Below, one piece after another: positions 60,735-64,000 of a DNA stretch of 64,000 nucleotides. Source of the stretch: Tepidiforma sp. (lineage in GTDB: Bacteria > Chloroflexota > Dehalococcoidia > Tepidiformales > Tepidiformaceae); assembly GCA_026003935.1 (NCBI GenBank), contig BPIE01000001.1, forward strand, positions 1 to 64,000, read 5' to 3'. A program made the position numbers and the translations under genes. Positions within the stretch are counted from its first letter, which is position 1; each line of letters begins with the position of its first letter. The notes under the pieces are model-generated. The model saw nothing but the letters and a program-made list of their open reading frames with translations, searched no databases and had not been told where the DNA came from.

Positions 60735-63165
60735 ATGGAGGCGGTGCTGGCGGCATGGCTGGCCTCGATGACCATGGCCGCCGTCGGGCTGCCGTTCACC
60801 TTTGGGTTGTTCCGCCGCCTTCCGGATGGCGGGGCGGGGCTGGCCTTTTCGCTGGGGTCCCTCGCTGTCTCGCTCCTGTACTTTCTGCTGCGGGTCGCGA
60901 GCGTGCTGCCGCCGGGCCGAGGCGGCTACTTGCTGGCTGGCGCGCTCGCAGCAGCCGGAGCAGCCGCGGCTGCGCGAAGGCTCCGCTGGCGACGCGGCGA
61001 TGCGAAGCGGGTCGCTGGCGGCGCTGTCATCGCAGGCTGTGTCTTCACCGGCGCATTCCTCGCCTACATCGCCTTCCGCTCCTACAACGCGGAGATCTCC
61101 GGCACCGAGCAGCCGATGGACCTGCTCTTTCTCAATGCATCCATGACCTCGCCGGAGTATCCCCCGCGAGACCCATGGCTTGCGGGGGAGCCAGTGAGCT
61201 ACTACTACTTCGGCTACGTCCAGGCGGCGCTGCTGTCATCCCTCGCGAACGTGCCGGCGTGGTCCGGGTACAACCTGGCCCTCTCGTTTACTTTCGCGGC
61301 AACCGCGTCGGCGGTAGTCTCGGTGTCGTGGGCCGTGGCGCGGTGGGCGTTGACGGGGCCGAGCCGCCGCTTCGCTCCCCTCGCGCCGGCCGCGGCGCTC
61401 ATCCTCGTGCTGTTTGTCGGGTCACTCTCGGCCGTGTTCGAATGGTCGGCCGCGCACGAGCGCTACAGTGAACCCCTCTACCGTGCGTTTGGCGTTGACT
61501 ACCTGCTCCCCTGCTCTCCAGGTCAAACCGAGTCCTGCTACGCGGGGCCTTCGCCGCGGACTCGGGAGTGGTACCCGACCGAGTATTGGTTCTGGTGGCG
61601 CGGGTCCCGCGTTATCCCCGACACCATCACCGAGTTCCCGTTCTTCAGTTTTTTGCTCGGCGACCTTCATCCGCATCTCATGGCGCTCCCGATGTCAACG
61701 CTCGCAGTGGCGGCCGGTGCCGCGGTCTGGCGGGGCAGAGGCGTGCTGTCGTGGCGGACGGCCTGGCGCCGACCGTGGGTCCATTCTCGCGTTCGCGGCC
61801 ATATTCGGCGGGCTCGCCTTCCAGAACGCCTGGGACGTCATCACGTTCTCCGCATTGCTCGCGGTGGCCGTCTTCGCGAGGAACTGGCGAACGCTCCCAG
61901 CGCCCGCGGCGCTGGCGGCCGGAATTGGGTGGCTCGTCCCTGCCGGGGTCGCGGCCGCGGTTCTGTACGCCCCATGGTGGCTGACCTTTAGCTCGCAGGC
62001 GAGCGGGCTCTACGCCTACACCGGCCAGGGCACGATTCCGGCTCATGCGTTCTTGCAGTTTGGAGTTCCCGTCGCCTTTGCCGCGCTCGGCGGAGTCGTG
62101 TTCCTCTCACGAGTCAGGCTGCGCGGGCTGGCAGCTGCTTCGGTGACCGCAGGCTGGGCCGCGGTGCTGCCGTTCGTCGGGTGGGTGGTGCTTGCCGCGG
62201 TCCGCGGCGACCTCGGTGCCGGAGCCTCCTCCCGCGGCGCCGGGGGCTGGGTAACCCTGGCGACCTACGGCTTCCTTGTATGGACGCTGTGGAGCGCAGC
62301 GCTGGCGCTGGCCGCACGTCGCAACGCCGGCGCTCCGGTGGCCGCCATCGGAGCCGCGGGGCTGCTGCTGCTGTACGGCGCCGAGCTCTTCCTGATTCGC
62401 GACGTTTTCTTTGGGTCTGTGCCGCGGCTCAACACCGTCTTCAAGCTGAGCTACCAGGCGTGGCTGCTGCTCGGCATCGCAGGCGGTGTCGCGGCAGCTG
62501 GGCTCGCGGCGCGGACCGTAGGCTCAGGCCCGTCGGGGTCCGCCGGGCGTTTCGGCTGGAGGGCAGCCGCCACCGGTGCGGGGCTCCTGCTTCTTGCGGG
62601 GCTGGTCTACCCGCTGCTGGCGGCTTTCAATCGTACCGAGGGCTTCAGCCGGGCTACCGCCATCGACGGCCTTGCGTGGCTCGCGGCGGCCGACCCGGAC
62701 GAGTACGCACTGACGCGGTGGATTACTGACAACGTGCCGCGGGGCTCGGTCGTGATCGAGGCAACGGGCCGGCGCTGGGCACTCGACACGTCCGGCAACC
62801 GCGTCATGGTCGACGCGGGCGTCGACTACACCGACGCGGGGCGCATCGCGTCGCGGACCGGGCGCGAGACGCCTATCGGGTGGTACTTTCACGAAATCCA
62901 GTGGCGCGGAGATACGGCGGCCAACCGCGACCGGTTCCTGGCCCGGCAGGGAGCCGTCGATGATGCCTACCTCACCTCCAGCCCCGAGCGGGTCATTTCC
63001 GTCATGAACGAGTTCGGCGCAGACTACCTCGTGCTCGGCAGCGTCGAATACTCCCGATACCCCGGGCCGTTTCCGGACTACGACGCATTTCTCGATCGCG
63101 TATTCGAAGCGGGCCGTTACCGCGTCTACCGGCTTCCCCGGTACGAACCGGTGAGCTCACCATGA
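60735..63165 (+). CDS. DUF2298 polytopic membrane protein, one frameshift
   Basis: Large membrane protein (809 residues if repaired). The first frame runs from 60735 ([20 protein letters not shown]) through [17 protein letters not shown] and [20 protein letters not shown] to about 61770. The second frame then continues [20 protein letters not shown] to the stop at 63165, with [20 protein letters not shown] and the soluble C-terminal domain. One extra base near 61760-61780 would be enough. The family is common in Chloroflexota and archaea and is linked to glycosyltransferase-like folds; function unknown. Confidence 0.85.
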
Positions 63166-64000
63166 CCGCCCACAGGCCGCACCAACCCGCGCGCTGGACC
63201 GTCTCGGTGGCCGGCCTGGCCTGGTGCGGTGCCATCCTCTTCTACGCCGCCGTTCGCGCGGCTGCGCTTGTGCACGTGCCAGTTGGGGGGCTTGAACTGT
63301 GGTCGCTCGCCGGGGCCTGGCAGGCACACACTGGGTTCGATGATGCCCGCTATATTCCCACGCTGTTCCAGGCGCTCACCGCGGGACTTTTCCGGGTTGA
63401 TGGCAGCGAACTCCTCCCGAGGCTCGGCGCCATCGCGGCCAGCCTGACAGTGCCCGCGTCGTTGTTCGCGTTGCGCGAGCGCATCGGCCAGCCGGCCGCA
63501 CTGGCGGCAGTGATCATCCTCGCTATCGACCCGCTGCAGGTCGCACTCGGTCCGACCGCGACGGTGTCTGCGTTCGACGTGCCGGTCGTGTTTGCTGCAC
63601 TTGCATGCAGCGAGCGGTTTCGTGCCAGCGCCTGGCTGGCTGCCGCTGGCGGTGCTGCCTTTGCCACCGCCGGGGCCGGCGTGCTGCCCTTGGTGTTTGC
63701 CGCCGCGCTCTGCGTACGCCCGCGGAGCCTGCCGGGGCTCCCCGCGGCGGCTGCTTCGGCTGGTGCCGCGGCCGGTGTCCTGCTGGCGTCCACCGGGTTC
63801 GGTGCGGGCTGGCAGGGCGTCACAGTGCCCCCGTTCGACCATTTTGCTGCCGGCTTCGACGCGGAGTGGTCGACTGAAACGACGCGCCGGCTCCTCGCCC
63901 TGTATGGCTGGGCGCCCGCGCTGGCAGCCGGCGTTTGGGTAGCATCGCGGCTGCACGCAGGTGGTCCCAGGTTGCCCGGCAAACAGCTCGACCGATTCCT
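63162..64000 (+). CDS. Polytopic membrane protein, 3' end off the window
   Basis: At least 279 residues. Overlaps the DUF2298 stop (ATGA). GLELWSLAGAWQAHTGFDDA and RYIPTLFQALTAGLFRVDGS are followed by several hydrophobic helices, as in GT39-like or DUF2298-linked glycosyltransferase-fold proteins. The remaining C-terminus is missing, so the family is a guess. Confidence 0.75.
   Translation, partial: MTAHRPHQPARWTVSVAGLAWCGAILFYAAVRAAALVHVPVGGLELWSLAGAWQAHTGFDDARYIPTLFQALTAGLFRVDGSELLPRLGAIAASLTVPASLFALRERIGQPAALAAVIILAIDPLQVALGPTATVSAFDVPVVFAALACSERFRASAWLAAAGGAAFATAGAGVLPLVFAAALCVRPRSLPGLPAAAASAGAAAGVLLASTGFGAGWQGVTVPPFDHFAAGFDAEWSTETTRRLLALYGWAPALAAGVWVASRLHAGGPRLPGKQLDRF

Overview
The window is about 64 kb of GC-rich bacterial DNA with tightly packed genes and many 4-base ATGA/GTGA start-stop overlaps. 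A PyrR-controlled pyrimidine operon, a single-polypeptide acyl-CoA carboxylase, a DUF951 protein beside pyrF, and a DUF2298 membrane protein followed by a second polytopic membrane protein after ftsY together suggest a Chloroflexota-type genome, perhaps close to Dehalococcoidia/Tepidiforma. That assignment is an inference; no rRNA or marker search was possible.

Region 1 (1 to about 16680) looks like an integrated mobile element. A tyrosine integrase runs off the left edge. A 3' tRNA-Glu fragment at 16629-16678 looks like the displaced end of a tRNA target at the right boundary. The right arm carries replication and regulatory genes: two AlpA/Xis-like HTH proteins, a CHC2/TOPRIM primase-helicase with an iteron-like TGGCCA array in its 3' end, and a divergent zinc-ribbon protein. 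The cargo (1171-11442, one minus-strand operon with every junction overlapping) is a composite defence locus. It is a type I restriction-modification system (hsdM, hsdS, hsdR) with a MntA-HepT nucleotidyltransferase/HEPN pair between hsdM and hsdS, and a SIR2-HerA pair between hsdS and hsdR. The SIR2 gene is broken by several frameshifts in its first third. This nested arrangement is the most interesting part of the window.

Region 2 (16831-36153) is chromosomal: a fused biotin-dependent acyl-CoA carboxylase, ilvD, an HxlR regulator, an MscS channel, PcrA helicase, zinc-ribbon proteins, a DRTGG-domain protein, QueD, three tRNAs (Gly, Leu, Gln), a KtrB/KtrA potassium uptake pair in one frame, an acyl-CoA synthetase, a SCO1664-like protein, PhzF and a CinA domain protein.

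Region 3 (36150-45200) is the pyrimidine operon, transcribed leftwards: pyrR, pyrB, pyrC, carA, a GNAT protein, a small membrane protein, carB, pyrK. A recognisable promoter and PyrR-binding RNA hairpin precede pyrR. pyrF lies separately at 57344.

Region 4 (45286-64000) holds TetR, a J-like membrane protein, a UbiB-family kinase, an SDR, cobalamin adenosyltransferase, a metallothionein-like small protein, tRNA-Leu(UAA), Fur and CheW-like genes, an MBL hydrolase, a MoxR/DUF58/DUF4129 cluster, ComB, murI, pyrF, DUF951, an MFS transporter, ftsY, a DUF2298 protein and a partial polytopic membrane protein.

At least six genes (integrase, sir2, the DRTGG protein, ktrB, carB, the DUF2298 gene) contain single-base frame breaks. 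Because carB is among them, much of this probably reflects sequence errors rather than true pseudogenes, and gene ends near these sites should be read with care.
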